A stretch of DNA of 15,500 nucleotides from an uncultured Bacteroidota bacterium (GTDB lineage Bacteria; Bacteroidota; Bacteroidia; Chitinophagales; Chitinophagaceae): the NCBI GenBank assembly GCA_946479615.1, contig CAMLGR010000112.1, positions 1 through 15,500 of the forward strand, written 5' to 3'. Every line of letters begins with the position of its first letter. Positions within the stretch are counted from its first letter, which is position 1. The notes beneath the pieces were generated by a model that did no database searches, was not told the DNA's origin, and saw only the letters and a program-made list of their open reading frames with translations. Shown piece after piece: positions 1 through 8,450 of the stretch. The translations under genes and the position numbers were made by a program.

Positions 1-1932
1 GGAGGTACGCAATTTCAGGTTGTTGAAAATTTTGGAATTGTTCATGAAACTTTCATTAGTGATGTTCCAGCTTGCTGCTACTGTGGGAAACAAACCATAT
101 TTATCAGTATTACTTCCCATTACGGATGATCCGTCACGGCGGGCGGTAAATGTGAGCAGGTACCGGCTGTCATAAGCATAGTTGATCCTTGCCATTTGTG
201 ATAACAGGCTATACTTATCGCGGTAAGAGGTGGATGATTGCGTAGCACCTGCTCCCAGGTTGTTAAAGGAAAGTTCATCATTGATAAAACCGGTAGCCGA
301 ACCGCTATAAGTAAAATAGTTGCGTTGCTGGGAACTATATAAACCGGTGAAATCGATATGGTGCACACTCCAGTTCTTTTCATAAGTAAGAATGTTTTCT
401 ACCACCCAGTTCCGTGTATCGGAAGATGAGGCAGTAGCTGCACCCAGCGTGTTGTTTGCATCCCTGCCGGTATAAGACCCGGTGCGTGTGGTTACATAGG
501 TATAACCGGTATTCAACCGGTATTTTAATCCTTTTAATGCTCCGCCGAATTTTATTTCGGCATATACATTACCGGTAAGGTTATTACTGCGATCGGCCCT
601 GTCCACATACAAACCCAGTAACGGATTCGTGTATAACAATTCCGGGTTCATCGGATATATTTCAAATTTTCCAGATCCATTATACTCCGTACCATACGGG
701 CTCATGGAACCGGCGAGATAAAAATTGGCTCTTCCTCCATCGTAATTATTATTACTATAGGAAAGCGACGTTCCTGCGGTAAGGAAATCGGTAATGTTTA
801 CATCCAGGTTGGAACGCAGCGTGGCCCTGTGATACTGATAACCTCTCACCGCACCTTTTTGTTTCAGGTAATCGCCCGAGATAAAATATTTTACATCTTT
901 ACTGCCACCGGAAATGCTCAGGTTATGGTCCTGGAGAAAACCCTGCTGCACAGCTTCATCCATCCAGTCTACGGTCTTGTTCGCATTATAGTTGGCTATT
1001 TCATACGCATTGGGAAGAATGTTCGCCTGTGTTTGAGTAGGATTCACCTGCTTCCACCAGTCGGCATATTTTTGTACATACGCCTGCGGGCTTAAAGGAT
1101 CGAGCATGTGCGCGATATTATCAAATCCTACATAGGCATTGTAACGGATAGATGGTTTTCCACTGCTTCCCCTTTTGGTAGTGATCAATATAACACCATT
1201 CGCCCCATTCACACCATAGATAGCTGTCGCGGAAGCATCTTTTAATATTTCAATAGAAGCGATATCGTTCGGGTTGATATCATTCGTTACACCTCCGCCT
1301 TTGCTGAAAGGCACACCATCCACTACGATAAAGGGACCGGGATTGGCGCTGATGGAATTTTGCCCGCGGATCAATACCGAGGCAGAACTACCCGGCACGG
1401 CTGAATTCTGTGTTACTGTAACACCTGCCACAGAACCTTCAATAAGATGAAGCACATTGGTGGCAGGGATTTTAGATAAGCGTTCCTTAGGCACCGAAGA
1501 AATAGCGCCGGTAAGATCAGCGCGTTTTTTGGAACCATATCCAACGACAACCACTTCATTCAGTTCACGATTGGTAGCATTGAGTTTTATTTGCATCGGG
1601 CCACCGAAATCAGCGGTTAATTCTGTTTCCCGGTAACCGGTATTACTGATCTCCAGTATATCTCCTTTAGTTACAGAAAGGCTGAATACGCCCAGCTGAT
1701 CGGTAAGCGTAGCTATTTTTTTACCTTTTACAATGATCGTTGCGCCTATAAGCGGTTCGCCTGTTTCGGCATCGGTTATTGTTCCGGAAACCCTTTGAAG
1801 CTGGGCCAGGAGGGATAAAGGAGAAAGAAGAAGAAGAATCAAACCGAGCTTTAGTACAGCCAGCCGGTTTTTGGGATAAGTTGAAAGCTCCGGCCATTTC
1901 TGCCCGGGTTGAGTAGAGTTCAATTGAATCAT
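1..1932 (-). CDS. SusC/RagA-family TonB-dependent outer-membrane transporter, N-terminal 644 residues (3' end outside window)
   Basis: This is the 5' part of an outer-membrane TonB-linked glycan importer; the frame is open through base 1. Read on the minus strand from ATG at 1930-1932, it starts with a basic and polar stretch, a hydrophobic segment and a likely cleavage after LSLLA, about residue 43. A CarboxypepD_reg-like beta domain follows (RVSGTITDAETGEPLIGA, about 47-105). Then comes the SusC hallmark ELNEVVVVGYGSKK (about 118-131) and the TonB plug with VLIRGQNSISANPGPFIVVD and SIEILKDASATAIYG. Alternating aromatic barrel strands fill the rest. Family members are about 1000-1100 residues, so roughly 400 are missing, and a SusD partner would be expected next. 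In-frame ATGs also exist at 1986 and 1995, but they would put about 60 residues before the signal segment, so I prefer 1932. It lies 288 bp downstream of the HTCS regulator, its likely controller. The substrate cannot be read from the sequence. Confidence 0.95.
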   Translation of the reverse strand, partial: MIQLNSTQPGQKWPELSTYPKNRLAVLKLGLILLLLSPLSLLAQLQRVSGTITDAETGEPLIGATIIVKGKKIATLTDQLGVFSLSVTKGDILEISNTGYRETELTADFGGPMQIKLNATNRELNEVVVVGYGSKKRADLTGAISSVPKERLSKIPATNVLHLIEGSVAGVTVTQNSAVPGSSASVLIRGQNSISANPGPFIVVDGVPFSKGGGVTNDINPNDIASIEILKDASATAIYGVNGANGVILITTKRGSSGKPSIRYNAYVGFDNIAHMLDPLSPQAYVQKYADWWKQVNPTQTQANILPNAYEIANYNANKTVDWMDEAVQQGFLQDHNLSISGGSKDVKYFISGDYLKQKGAVRGYQYHRATLRSNLDVNITDFLTAGTSLSYSNNNYDGGRANFYLAGSMSPYGTEYNGSGKFEIYPMNPELLYTNPLLGLYVDRADRSNNLTGNVYAEIKFGGALKGLKYRLNTGYTYVTTRTGSYTGRDANNTLGAATASSSDTRNWVVENILTYEKNWSVHHIDFTGLYSSQQRNYFTYSGSATGFINDELSFNNLGAGATQSSTSYRDKYSLLSQMARINYAYDSRYLLTFTARRDGSSVMGSNTDKYGLFPTVAASWNITNESFMNNSKIFNNLKLRTS

Positions 1933-2220
1933 ATGACAGCAGTTTGTTTGAAAAAATATACCGGGGTCGAATTGTCCGTTAAGCATACCCGGCATTATCA
2001 AACTAAATTTCAGCCCGGAATGAGGTTTGCCACGGGGGACAAATAGTAAAATAAGGGGGGTAAATTCTACTTTGCCGGGATATTTAGGGGGAATACTGTC
2101 CTATACTGACCGGGTTTCACGCGGCGGGAGCGGCGGCAGTATGACACCCGCTGCTCCGCTGCGGTCGCTGCGAGAAACCGATAAAATAAATCTGTTATAT
2201 AATATATATTACCAGGAGGG
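1933..2220. other. Intergenic region between HTCS regulator and susC-like gene
   Basis: This 288-bp gap has no supportable gene. Its right half holds an AT-rich stretch just after the HTCS stop (about 2181-2215) and then a GC-rich inverted repeat (2111-2180). Its left half must hold the susC leader and promoter. On the minus strand TTAGTTTG at 1999-2006 resembles the Bacteroidota -7 element TAnnTTTG with one mismatch, but no TTG sits at the expected distance upstream, so it is only a weak candidate. A regulator-binding site for the HTCS would be expected here, but I see no convincing direct or inverted repeat for it. Confidence 0.5.
2111..2180 (-). terminator. GC-rich imperfect inverted repeat, possible terminator of the HTCS gene
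   Basis: The left arm begins CGGGTTTCACGCGGCG at 2111. The right arm ends CGCTGCGAGAAACCG at 2180, whose complement reads CGGTTTCTCGCAGCG. The arms pair imperfectly over about 28 bases with small bulges and enclose a loop near 2140-2149. The element is far richer in G+C than its AT-rich flanks. It lies about 40 bp past the HTCS stop and before susC, so a terminator or mRNA-stabilising role is plausible. No clear U-tract follows in the transcript, so rho-independent termination is not proven. On the minus strand it contains near-repeats of CGCAGCGAC, which may relate it to the repeats at 6459-6475 and 10845-10986. Confidence 0.5.
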
Positions 2221-5200
2221 TCATTCCTCTGTCTTATGAGATAATACCTTCCGGTACCGCTTGATATAGTCCGAAGGGTTCATCTGGAAGAGTTTATAAA
2301 ACTGCTCGCGGAAATACCGGACATCATTAAAACCGGTGATATAGGTGATCTCCACGATGGTCTTGTCGGAATTGATCAGCAGTTCCGAAGCTTTCCGCAA
2401 CCGGAGATAGCGGATAAAGACATTGACGGTTAGACCGGAAACCGATTTGATCTTTTTATACAGGCTCGGATGGCTCATACCGATCTCGCGGGAAAAAACA
2501 GAGATATTAAAATCGGGATTATCGAGGTGATTTTCTACGATACTGATACATCGTTCAATAAACTCTTTATGCTCGCCGGGAATATTGAAATTGGGCTTGA
2601 GCGTCACGGCATTAAAGAAATATTGCTGCAAACGGGTACGGCCCTGCAGAATATTCCTGACCCGGGCAATGATGATCTCCTGGGCAAAGGGCTTGGTAAT
2701 ATAATCCTCCGCTCCCACTTCGATCCCTTTGAGTTTGATCTCATCCGAGGAATCGGCCGTTAAAAGAATGATCGGGATATGGGCCAGCGAAGGATCGTTT
2801 TTTATTTTATGACAAAGCTCGATCCCGTTTACATTTTTCATCATAATATCACTGATCACGATATCCGGCGATTCTTTTACTACCAGGTCATAGCCCGTTG
2901 TGCCATCATCCGCTTCATATATATTATAGGAGTTGGAGAAGATCTTACTGATATAAGAGCGGATCTCTGCATTGTCATCGACGATCACCATGGTAGGAAG
3001 TTCCGACCGGAGTTTCGTAATGATCTCTGCATTGTTCTTTTGAATATCCTGTTCGGAAAAATCACCGGTGATCGGGTCCTCTACCAGTTCATGAAGGATG
3101 GTCTCACCAGCCGTATAACTTTCCGTACTGTATTGCGAAGAGAAATGATCATTCCCTTTTACCAATAATAACCGGAAGTCTGTACCAACACCGGGCTGAC
3201 TGGTATAGGATAGTTTGCCGCCATGCGCCTGCGCCAGTTTCTGGGAAACATACAGCCCGATACCAAAACCTACACGCGATGATTTATCCCTGTGATTCAA
3301 CTGGGAAAAAGATTCAAATAGTTTATTCCCTACATCGGCCGGTATGCCCGGGCCGGTATCCTGTACCGATATTTCAATATCATTTTCATATTCGAATATT
3401 TCCAGGCTGATCGATCCGCCGACACCCGTGTATTTAAAGGCGTTTGACAACAGGTTGAAAAGTATGATCTCCATTTTTTCTTTATCCGCGTACACAAATA
3501 CTTCCTGTTCAGCCTTGTTGAAGTCAAAAGAAATATTTTTGGAAAGCGCATGCTGGCTGAAACTGAGACATACTTCATTGCAGAGTTTGACAATATCGAA
3601 ATATTCGATCCGCATCTGCTGGTCCACCGATTCTACCTTACGGAATAATAATAACTGGTCTACCAGGCTGAGTAATCTTCTTGTATTGCGGTAGATCATC
3701 AATACATCTTTTCTTGATTGTGGCTGGCCTTCCTTTTCCCTGATCAGCTCTTTCAACGGGTCGATGATGAGTGTGAGCGGGGTGCGGAATTCATGCGAGA
3801 TATGGGTGAAATAAGAGATCTTCTTTTCCGTTAATTCTTTTTCCTTTTCATTTTCCAGGTGTGCCAGCTTTACTTCATACCGCAGTCTCTCCTGTCTTTT
3901 ATTGTACTGCATATATAAATAGATCATCGCCAGTACAGAAATGCCATAGATAAGATAGGCCCACCAGGTGCGGTACCAGGGTGGCAATACTTCTATCCGT
4001 AATAAAACAGATCCGGGACCCCATACTCCATCCTGGTTGGTCACCTTTATTTTAAATATGTAATTGCCTTCGCCCAGCCTTGAATAATTGGCGGTGCGGA
4101 TATTGTTTACATAGTTCCAGGTCTTGTCCCATCCTTCGAGCTGATACGCATATTTGATCTTATCGGTACCGGCATATTCCAATGCAATAAAATCAAGCGA
4201 AAGATTAGCCTGGTTGAAGGGCACCGATATCGATTCGATCCGTTCAAGAGTTCTTTTCTTTACATAGGTATCGTTTTCTTCCACCAATGTATTGTTGATC
4301 TTCAGCCCGGTGAGGAATAACCGTGGCACTTCTTTTTTATCATATACACTATCAGGATAAAAGAAGTTGAACCCTTTAATTCCACCAAAAAGAAATTCTC
4401 CCGATCTCAATGCCAGTCCTGCATTAAAACTGAACTGGTTGCTTTGCAATCCATCGGATTGCGAAAAATTCTTACATGTTTTATCAGACGGATTAAATTT
4501 ACCTAACCCGTTGTAGGTACTGAGCCAGAGATCGCCTTCTTTATCTTCGAGCAACCGTAGTATGGTATTACTGGGAAGTCCTTCACTGGTAGTGAACCGC
4601 TGGTACTCCCCCGTCTTGCGATCGAATAATAATAAGCCGCCGCCTTCGGTGCCGATCCAGAAGTTTTTCTTTTTATCCTCGTAGAGGCAACGGACAGGAT
4701 AGCCGATCCTTGTAAGTGTATATTGTTTCCGTTCCCGGTCGATATGATACAAAGATTGATAACTACCGGCCCAGAATCCATTCCCGCTATCCTCTGCCAG
4801 GCATTGTATGTTAACAATATCCTTGTTGAATAATTCAAATTTGTCTGTCGCCCTGTTGAATGTATACAGGCTGCCGTCATTGGTGGTACTGGCCCAGAGC
4901 CGGTGCTGTTTATCTTCATAGACAAGCCATACATTATTTTCTTCCAGCCCGGTTTCGGGATTGGTGCAGGTATAATGAATAAAGCCGGGTGCAGTTTTCT
5001 TTAACCGGTTAATACCGCCAAACCAGGTAGACACCCAGATATCATCCTGGAAATCCTTGGTTATGGTCGTGATAAAGTTGCTGCTGATCGAATTGTTATC
5101 CGTTTCCTTATGGATATAGGAAGTAAAACTGTTTTTGGCGCGATCCCAGTACCGCAGACCAGCTCCGTCTGTGCCGATCCAGACATTTTGTTTCTCGTCT

Positions 5201-6303
5201 TCGCAAAAGGAAAGAATAAAATTGTTGATAATATTATTCTGACCCGGGACATTGTAAACAACTCTTTTAAAAGCACCGGTATGAGGTTCTATTATATTGA
5301 TACCTCCGCGCAGGGTGGCAATCCATTTCCGTCCATCATTGTCCTCATAAAAATCATAGACAGCATTGCTGTTCACCAATACGGAACCTGTTTCAGATAA
5401 ATAGGGAAGTGTTTGCCGCGCACCGGAAGGCAGGTACCATACACCTCCTCCATCGGAAGAGATCCATAATGACCGTTGTTTATCCTCAAAAAGAGAAGAC
5501 ACCAGGTTTTTGGAAGGCATGAAGTTCGCAGAATAGATACCGCTTGACTGATCATACTGAAATAATCCATTGCCGTTTCCCAGCCAGATATTCCCGGCAC
5601 GATCCACTTTTACGCAATTGGCCTGTTTGATCGCAGCAGAAACAAGTTGCAATGTTCTTGCAGCAAGATCATATTTATATAAACCCTTTTGCTGAATAAA
5701 TACCCAGGCGCTGTTTGTACGTGCATCGTAATCGATCGCTGTTACCAGGTACCCGCCTTTATTACCGGGAAGCGAAGGCAGCGGAACCTGCACACCTGTA
5801 CTTTTATAATTGTCAAAGACCAATAATCCATTCTGCTGCAAACCTACGAGCATGGTCTTTCCACCATCGATAGCTTTGATTGCAGATACACCATCCTGTA
5901 TACGCTGCAGTACGGCCTGGTTCCAGGGCCTGAACCGGGGTACATAAAAATTATTTTTTACAGGAGAGTAAATGCTGATGCCTTTTACATTGCCAATCCA
6001 TAAATTATGATCGGCATCGCCGGCAATGGAATAAATATGATTATCGCTAAGCGAAGTACTGTCACCAATGATATTGCGGAAGATCTTGAACGAATATCCA
6101 TCATAACGATTCAGTCCATCGTAAGTACCAAACCACATAAAGCCGTTATGATCCTGGTACATACAGGTCACCGCATTATTGGAAAGACCCTGTTCGATGC
6201 CGAGGTAATTAATGGTAACACCATCGATCGCCAGAACACTCCGGCTGATCAAAAAAGAAAGCAATATAAGAAGTGGACGATATATGACACGCAGATCTCT
6301 CAC
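2221..6303 (-). CDS. Hybrid two-component system sensor/regulator (HTCS): periplasmic propeller, histidine kinase, receiver, AraC-type DNA-binding domain
   Basis: This 1360-residue one-protein signalling system spans the inner membrane, senses a glycan fragment in the periplasm and binds DNA in the cytoplasm. In order it has a signal peptide (about 1-25), two-component regulator propeller repeats (about 30-690; many W-IGT and LWIST strands) and a Y_Y_Y domain (about 700-770). A single membrane helix follows at about 780-798. The HisKA H-box ISHEFRTP carries the phospho-acceptor His837. The kinase ATPase domain has N-box NLLSNAFKYT and glycine boxes DTGPGIP and GFGIGLY (about 940-1050). The receiver has Asp1109/Asp1110, phospho-acceptor Asp1152, Thr1182 and Lys1204. 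An AraC helix-turn-helix domain closes the protein (about 1258-1355). All key catalytic residues are present and the length is typical. The start is GTG at 6301-6303: no ATG lies near, and this start gives a good signal peptide. The adjacent susC-like gene is the likely target; genes upstream may also respond. Confidence 0.97.
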   Translation of the reverse strand: MRDLRVIYRPLLILLSFLISRSVLAIDGVTINYLGIEQGLSNNAVTCMYQDHNGFMWFGTYDGLNRYDGYSFKIFRNIIGDSTSLSDNHIYSIAGDADHNLWIGNVKGISIYSPVKNNFYVPRFRPWNQAVLQRIQDGVSAIKAIDGGKTMLVGLQQNGLLVFDNYKSTGVQVPLPSLPGNKGGYLVTAIDYDARTNSAWVFIQQKGLYKYDLAARTLQLVSAAIKQANCVKVDRAGNIWLGNGNGLFQYDQSSGIYSANFMPSKNLVSSLFEDKQRSLWISSDGGGVWYLPSGARQTLPYLSETGSVLVNSNAVYDFYEDNDGRKWIATLRGGINIIEPHTGAFKRVVYNVPGQNNIINNFILSFCEDEKQNVWIGTDGAGLRYWDRAKNSFTSYIHKETDNNSISSNFITTITKDFQDDIWVSTWFGGINRLKKTAPGFIHYTCTNPETGLEENNVWLVYEDKQHRLWASTTNDGSLYTFNRATDKFELFNKDIVNIQCLAEDSGNGFWAGSYQSLYHIDRERKQYTLTRIGYPVRCLYEDKKKNFWIGTEGGGLLLFDRKTGEYQRFTTSEGLPSNTILRLLEDKEGDLWLSTYNGLGKFNPSDKTCKNFSQSDGLQSNQFSFNAGLALRSGEFLFGGIKGFNFFYPDSVYDKKEVPRLFLTGLKINNTLVEENDTYVKKRTLERIESISVPFNQANLSLDFIALEYAGTDKIKYAYQLEGWDKTWNYVNNIRTANYSRLGEGNYIFKIKVTNQDGVWGPGSVLLRIEVLPPWYRTWWAYLIYGISVLAMIYLYMQYNKRQERLRYEVKLAHLENEKEKELTEKKISYFTHISHEFRTPLTLIIDPLKELIREKEGQPQSRKDVLMIYRNTRRLLSLVDQLLLFRKVESVDQQMRIEYFDIVKLCNEVCLSFSQHALSKNISFDFNKAEQEVFVYADKEKMEIILFNLLSNAFKYTGVGGSISLEIFEYENDIEISVQDTGPGIPADVGNKLFESFSQLNHRDKSSRVGFGIGLYVSQKLAQAHGGKLSYTSQPGVGTDFRLLLVKGNDHFSSQYSTESYTAGETILHELVEDPITGDFSEQDIQKNNAEIITKLRSELPTMVIVDDNAEIRSYISKIFSNSYNIYEADDGTTGYDLVVKESPDIVISDIMMKNVNGIELCHKIKNDPSLAHIPIILLTADSSDEIKLKGIEVGAEDYITKPFAQEIIIARVRNILQGRTRLQQYFFNAVTLKPNFNIPGEHKEFIERCISIVENHLDNPDFNISVFSREIGMSHPSLYKKIKSVSGLTVNVFIRYLRLRKASELLINSDKTIVEITYITGFNDVRYFREQFYKLFQMNPSDYIKRYRKVLSHKTEE

Positions 6304-6475
6304 GGCAAGTTGGTTGACCGGCTTAAGTAACCCGGGTCTTAAATATACAGTATAATTGGAAATTGTATGTCCTTGCCTGTATGGGTATGTTACATCAAAC
6401 CGATGTATAAGCCGATCTTATAAATGCTTTAGCATGTTACTTACGCCCGGGTTTATTTCACAGAGCACCGCAGAG
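6304..6475. other. Intergenic region upstream of the HTCS gene, with short palindromes
   Basis: No gene is supported in this 172-bp gap. It holds several small perfect palindromes. TACATC-aaacc-GATGTA occupies 6391-6407 and overlaps TATAAG-ccgat-CTTATA at 6406-6422, so the two stems exclude each other. TGCT-tt-AGCA lies at 6425-6434, and ACCCGGGT sits inside a TTAAG/CTTAA repeat near 6323-6342. The HTCS promoter should lie here. On the minus strand TATATTTA (6340-6347) and TCGGTTTG (around 6396-6403) each match TAnnTTTG with one mismatch, but neither has a clear TTG at -33. Confidence 0.4.
6459..6475. repeat. Short copy of the ~10-bp CTCTGTGG-type intergenic repeat
   Basis: Plus-strand CACAGAGCACCGCAGAG abuts the stop codon of the upstream gene (6476-6478). 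Its complement CTCTGCGGTGCTCTGTG has two units at 10-bp spacing and closely matches units in the inverted repeat at 10845-10986, for example CCTCTGTGGTCCTCTGCG. There is only one arm here, so it cannot form the long hairpin. Confidence 0.5.
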
Positions 6476-8356
6476 TTATTCGAATTTGAAGACACGGAAC
6501 GAATGCGGTTTGATGGAAACGGTAAAGGCATTACTGCCATTGTTCTTTGGTTCCATCCAGAAACGCTGTGGATCCCTGGCCGTACCCGTTATGGTCTCAT
6601 TGGTTTGCAGGTCGGTAAGTTGGGTATACGGTTTTGTCGTTACAACCCTGATTTCCGTGGTTTCCGGTAAAAAGGATTCCACGATACAGGTATTATTATC
6701 ATATACATATAAACTGATATTGGCAGGACCTTCGATCTGCACTTTCATTTGCCCGCCCAATACTTTACGGATCGTATTCAATGCTTCTGCCGGAAGGTTA
6801 TAGAGGTCGGCAAAGTTGTCCGGTATGGTAAGGACGTACAGTTTTCCTTTGGAATAATCGGCTTCATGCAAGATGGGCCAGCCGTTAGGGCCATCCAAAC
6901 CGGAAACCATTTCCCAGGAATCATTGGTGAGATAAGAGACCTGTGGAATGAGTACAGGTTTTTCCGTATGCACCAGGGAACGCCCGGCAGAAAAGTCTTT
7001 TACCAATGCTTTCCGGTCGGTCACCCTGATCTCGGCAATGTCACCGATACCTTTATCCTGCAAGGCTTTTAAGAGACCGGATGTGATGACGACCGATTTC
7101 CCCTGTGTCAACTGCTTTTTGATCTTTGCTACAATACCTGCATCGGATTTTGCTTCTTCTGTCAGGAGTATCACACTGTCATTTGCCGGAAAGACGGGAT
7201 GCTGATCCATCGGCAAGCCGATCATTCCTAAATAGTTCTGTAAGAAATCTTCACCGGTGGAATGATAAGGACGATAACTTTTTATACCAACCGGATTACC
7301 GAGTTTTCCTATAAACTGATCGATGGTTTCAAAAGCATAGCCGGCTGCTCTTGCTATCGTGGTAGGTTTGGCCGGTGTGCCGCCATTGAGGTTGACAGGC
7401 TCCATCATCTTATCAAAATCAAAACTGGTTTGTTGTCCCTGCCAGGGAGCGCGATCTGTTGGTATGATCAGGCGAACCAGTTGGCGGAAATCGAATAAGG
7501 TTACTTCCGGCGCTTTGGCAAAAAGTGTGATCCAGAGTTGTTCCGCATACCGGTCGAAATTGCCCATACCACCCGGGTCGACCCAACCACCACCATTTCC
7601 ACCGGGTTTGATATTGGAGAAGTAGCGTACAATATTATACCCGAGATATTGCTGCAGGTGTTGTGCACTTCTTACCGCGTCTCTTGTTTCGGTGCCGGTA
7701 TAAATGCCATCGAACATAGCCGGTTCTGTTTCGAGGTTAAAACCCAATCCCTGGAAATGTTCGTACCAGTTGGGATATTTAACCACCATCTTTACTTTGG
7801 GATTGACAGCTTTTGCCGGACCTATCACCAGTGATCGCGCTGCTTCTGTCATCAGGTCGAGGCGGTACCGGGTCCATGTCCTGGTTCCTTTATCTTTTAT
7901 AGCGCCATCGTCCTTGCAATTGGTAAAGAAGAAGTCATCCAGTATCACTTCATCAAAATTCTTAGCGGTGTATTCGGCGATCTCTTTTACTTTTTTACGG
8001 TCATTGGGATCGCTGTAGCAAAAAGTTTGAAACCGGTTAGGTTCACTGATCGTATAGGTAATGCCACCTTGTGTTTCCACTCCCCTGTCCTTAAAAAATT
8101 TCTTGGCGATGTCCAATGTCTTTTGATCGACGATGAGAAGATCGCGATGCGTTTCTAAATAAATCTTATCGATCTTCAATTGTCTTGACATTTCTTCCCA
8201 GATAGGTTTGAGATACCCGATGGTATCACCCATCTTTTGAGTTTCATAAGCGCGGCTGTACACAGCTACTCTGAAATTTTTATACTGTTGGGAAGAAGAA
8301 GAAACGGAAATACATAGCAGGACAGGCAGTAAGAAAAACAATTGACGGTTTAGCAT
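6476..8356 (-). CDS. Secreted TIM-barrel protein, probable glycoside hydrolase of unassigned family
   Basis: This is a 626-residue exported protein with a signal peptide (about 1-22, ending SVSSSSQ), so it is probably periplasmic or surface-acting. Eight strand-like segments suggest a (beta/alpha)8 barrel over about residues 27-285: FRVAVYSRAYE, KIYLETHRD, VETQGGITYTI, EVILDDFFF, KMVVKYPNWYE, FDGIYTGTETRD, YNIVRYFS and EVTLFDF. Acidic residues fall at the ends of strand 4 (Asp140, Asp141) and strand 6 (Glu223, Asp226). That is where retaining enzymes of clans GH-D and GH-31 type carry their catalytic pair. The middle region (about 390-450, SVILLTEEA and GKSVVITSGLL) looks like the Rossmann-like domain that follows the barrel in GH42-type enzymes, and a beta domain ends the protein. 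I do not recognise the family, so the hydrolase call is inference from fold and context. It lies 94 bp downstream of the GH78-like gene on the same strand and may be co-transcribed with it. Confidence 0.5.
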   Translation of the reverse strand: MLNRQLFFLLPVLLCISVSSSSQQYKNFRVAVYSRAYETQKMGDTIGYLKPIWEEMSRQLKIDKIYLETHRDLLIVDQKTLDIAKKFFKDRGVETQGGITYTISEPNRFQTFCYSDPNDRKKVKEIAEYTAKNFDEVILDDFFFTNCKDDGAIKDKGTRTWTRYRLDLMTEAARSLVIGPAKAVNPKVKMVVKYPNWYEHFQGLGFNLETEPAMFDGIYTGTETRDAVRSAQHLQQYLGYNIVRYFSNIKPGGNGGGWVDPGGMGNFDRYAEQLWITLFAKAPEVTLFDFRQLVRLIIPTDRAPWQGQQTSFDFDKMMEPVNLNGGTPAKPTTIARAAGYAFETIDQFIGKLGNPVGIKSYRPYHSTGEDFLQNYLGMIGLPMDQHPVFPANDSVILLTEEAKSDAGIVAKIKKQLTQGKSVVITSGLLKALQDKGIGDIAEIRVTDRKALVKDFSAGRSLVHTEKPVLIPQVSYLTNDSWEMVSGLDGPNGWPILHEADYSKGKLYVLTIPDNFADLYNLPAEALNTIRKVLGGQMKVQIEGPANISLYVYDNNTCIVESFLPETTEIRVVTTKPYTQLTDLQTNETITGTARDPQRFWMEPKNNGSNAFTVSIKPHSFRVFKFE

Positions 8357-8450
8357 CGCAGATTTTTTGTTCCTTCAAGATAGGATAGTTTATCCACGAA
8401 TGCACCGGGACAATTTTATCATCAAAACGATTGTTTGTCCGATAGGATCA

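Noticed and set aside
1932..1995. Longer start codons (1986, 1995) for the susC-like gene
   Set aside because: They are in frame but would add 18-21 residues before an already long n-region of the signal peptide; 1932 fits better, though this is not proven.
1999..2006. Promoter-like TTAGTTTG upstream of the susC-like gene (minus strand)
   Set aside because: It is one base off the Bacteroidota -7 consensus but has no TTG about 19-21 bp upstream; not strong enough to list as a promoter.
2027..2239. 70-codon plus-strand open frame across the HTCS-susC gap
   Set aside because: It runs through the GC-rich inverted repeat and into the HTCS C-terminus. Its composition looks like noncoding DNA and no family features are visible.
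4503..4934. 143-codon minus-strand open frame in a second frame inside the HTCS propeller
   Set aside because: The propeller frame is continuous through it with repeat motifs at regular spacing, so this is a frame-shifted echo of those repeats, not a separate gene.
8408..8440. GGACAA/TTGTCC hairpin just after the GH78-like stop codon
   Set aside because: The stem is only 6 bp with a 21-base loop and no U-tract, so it is likely chance in a 94-bp gap.
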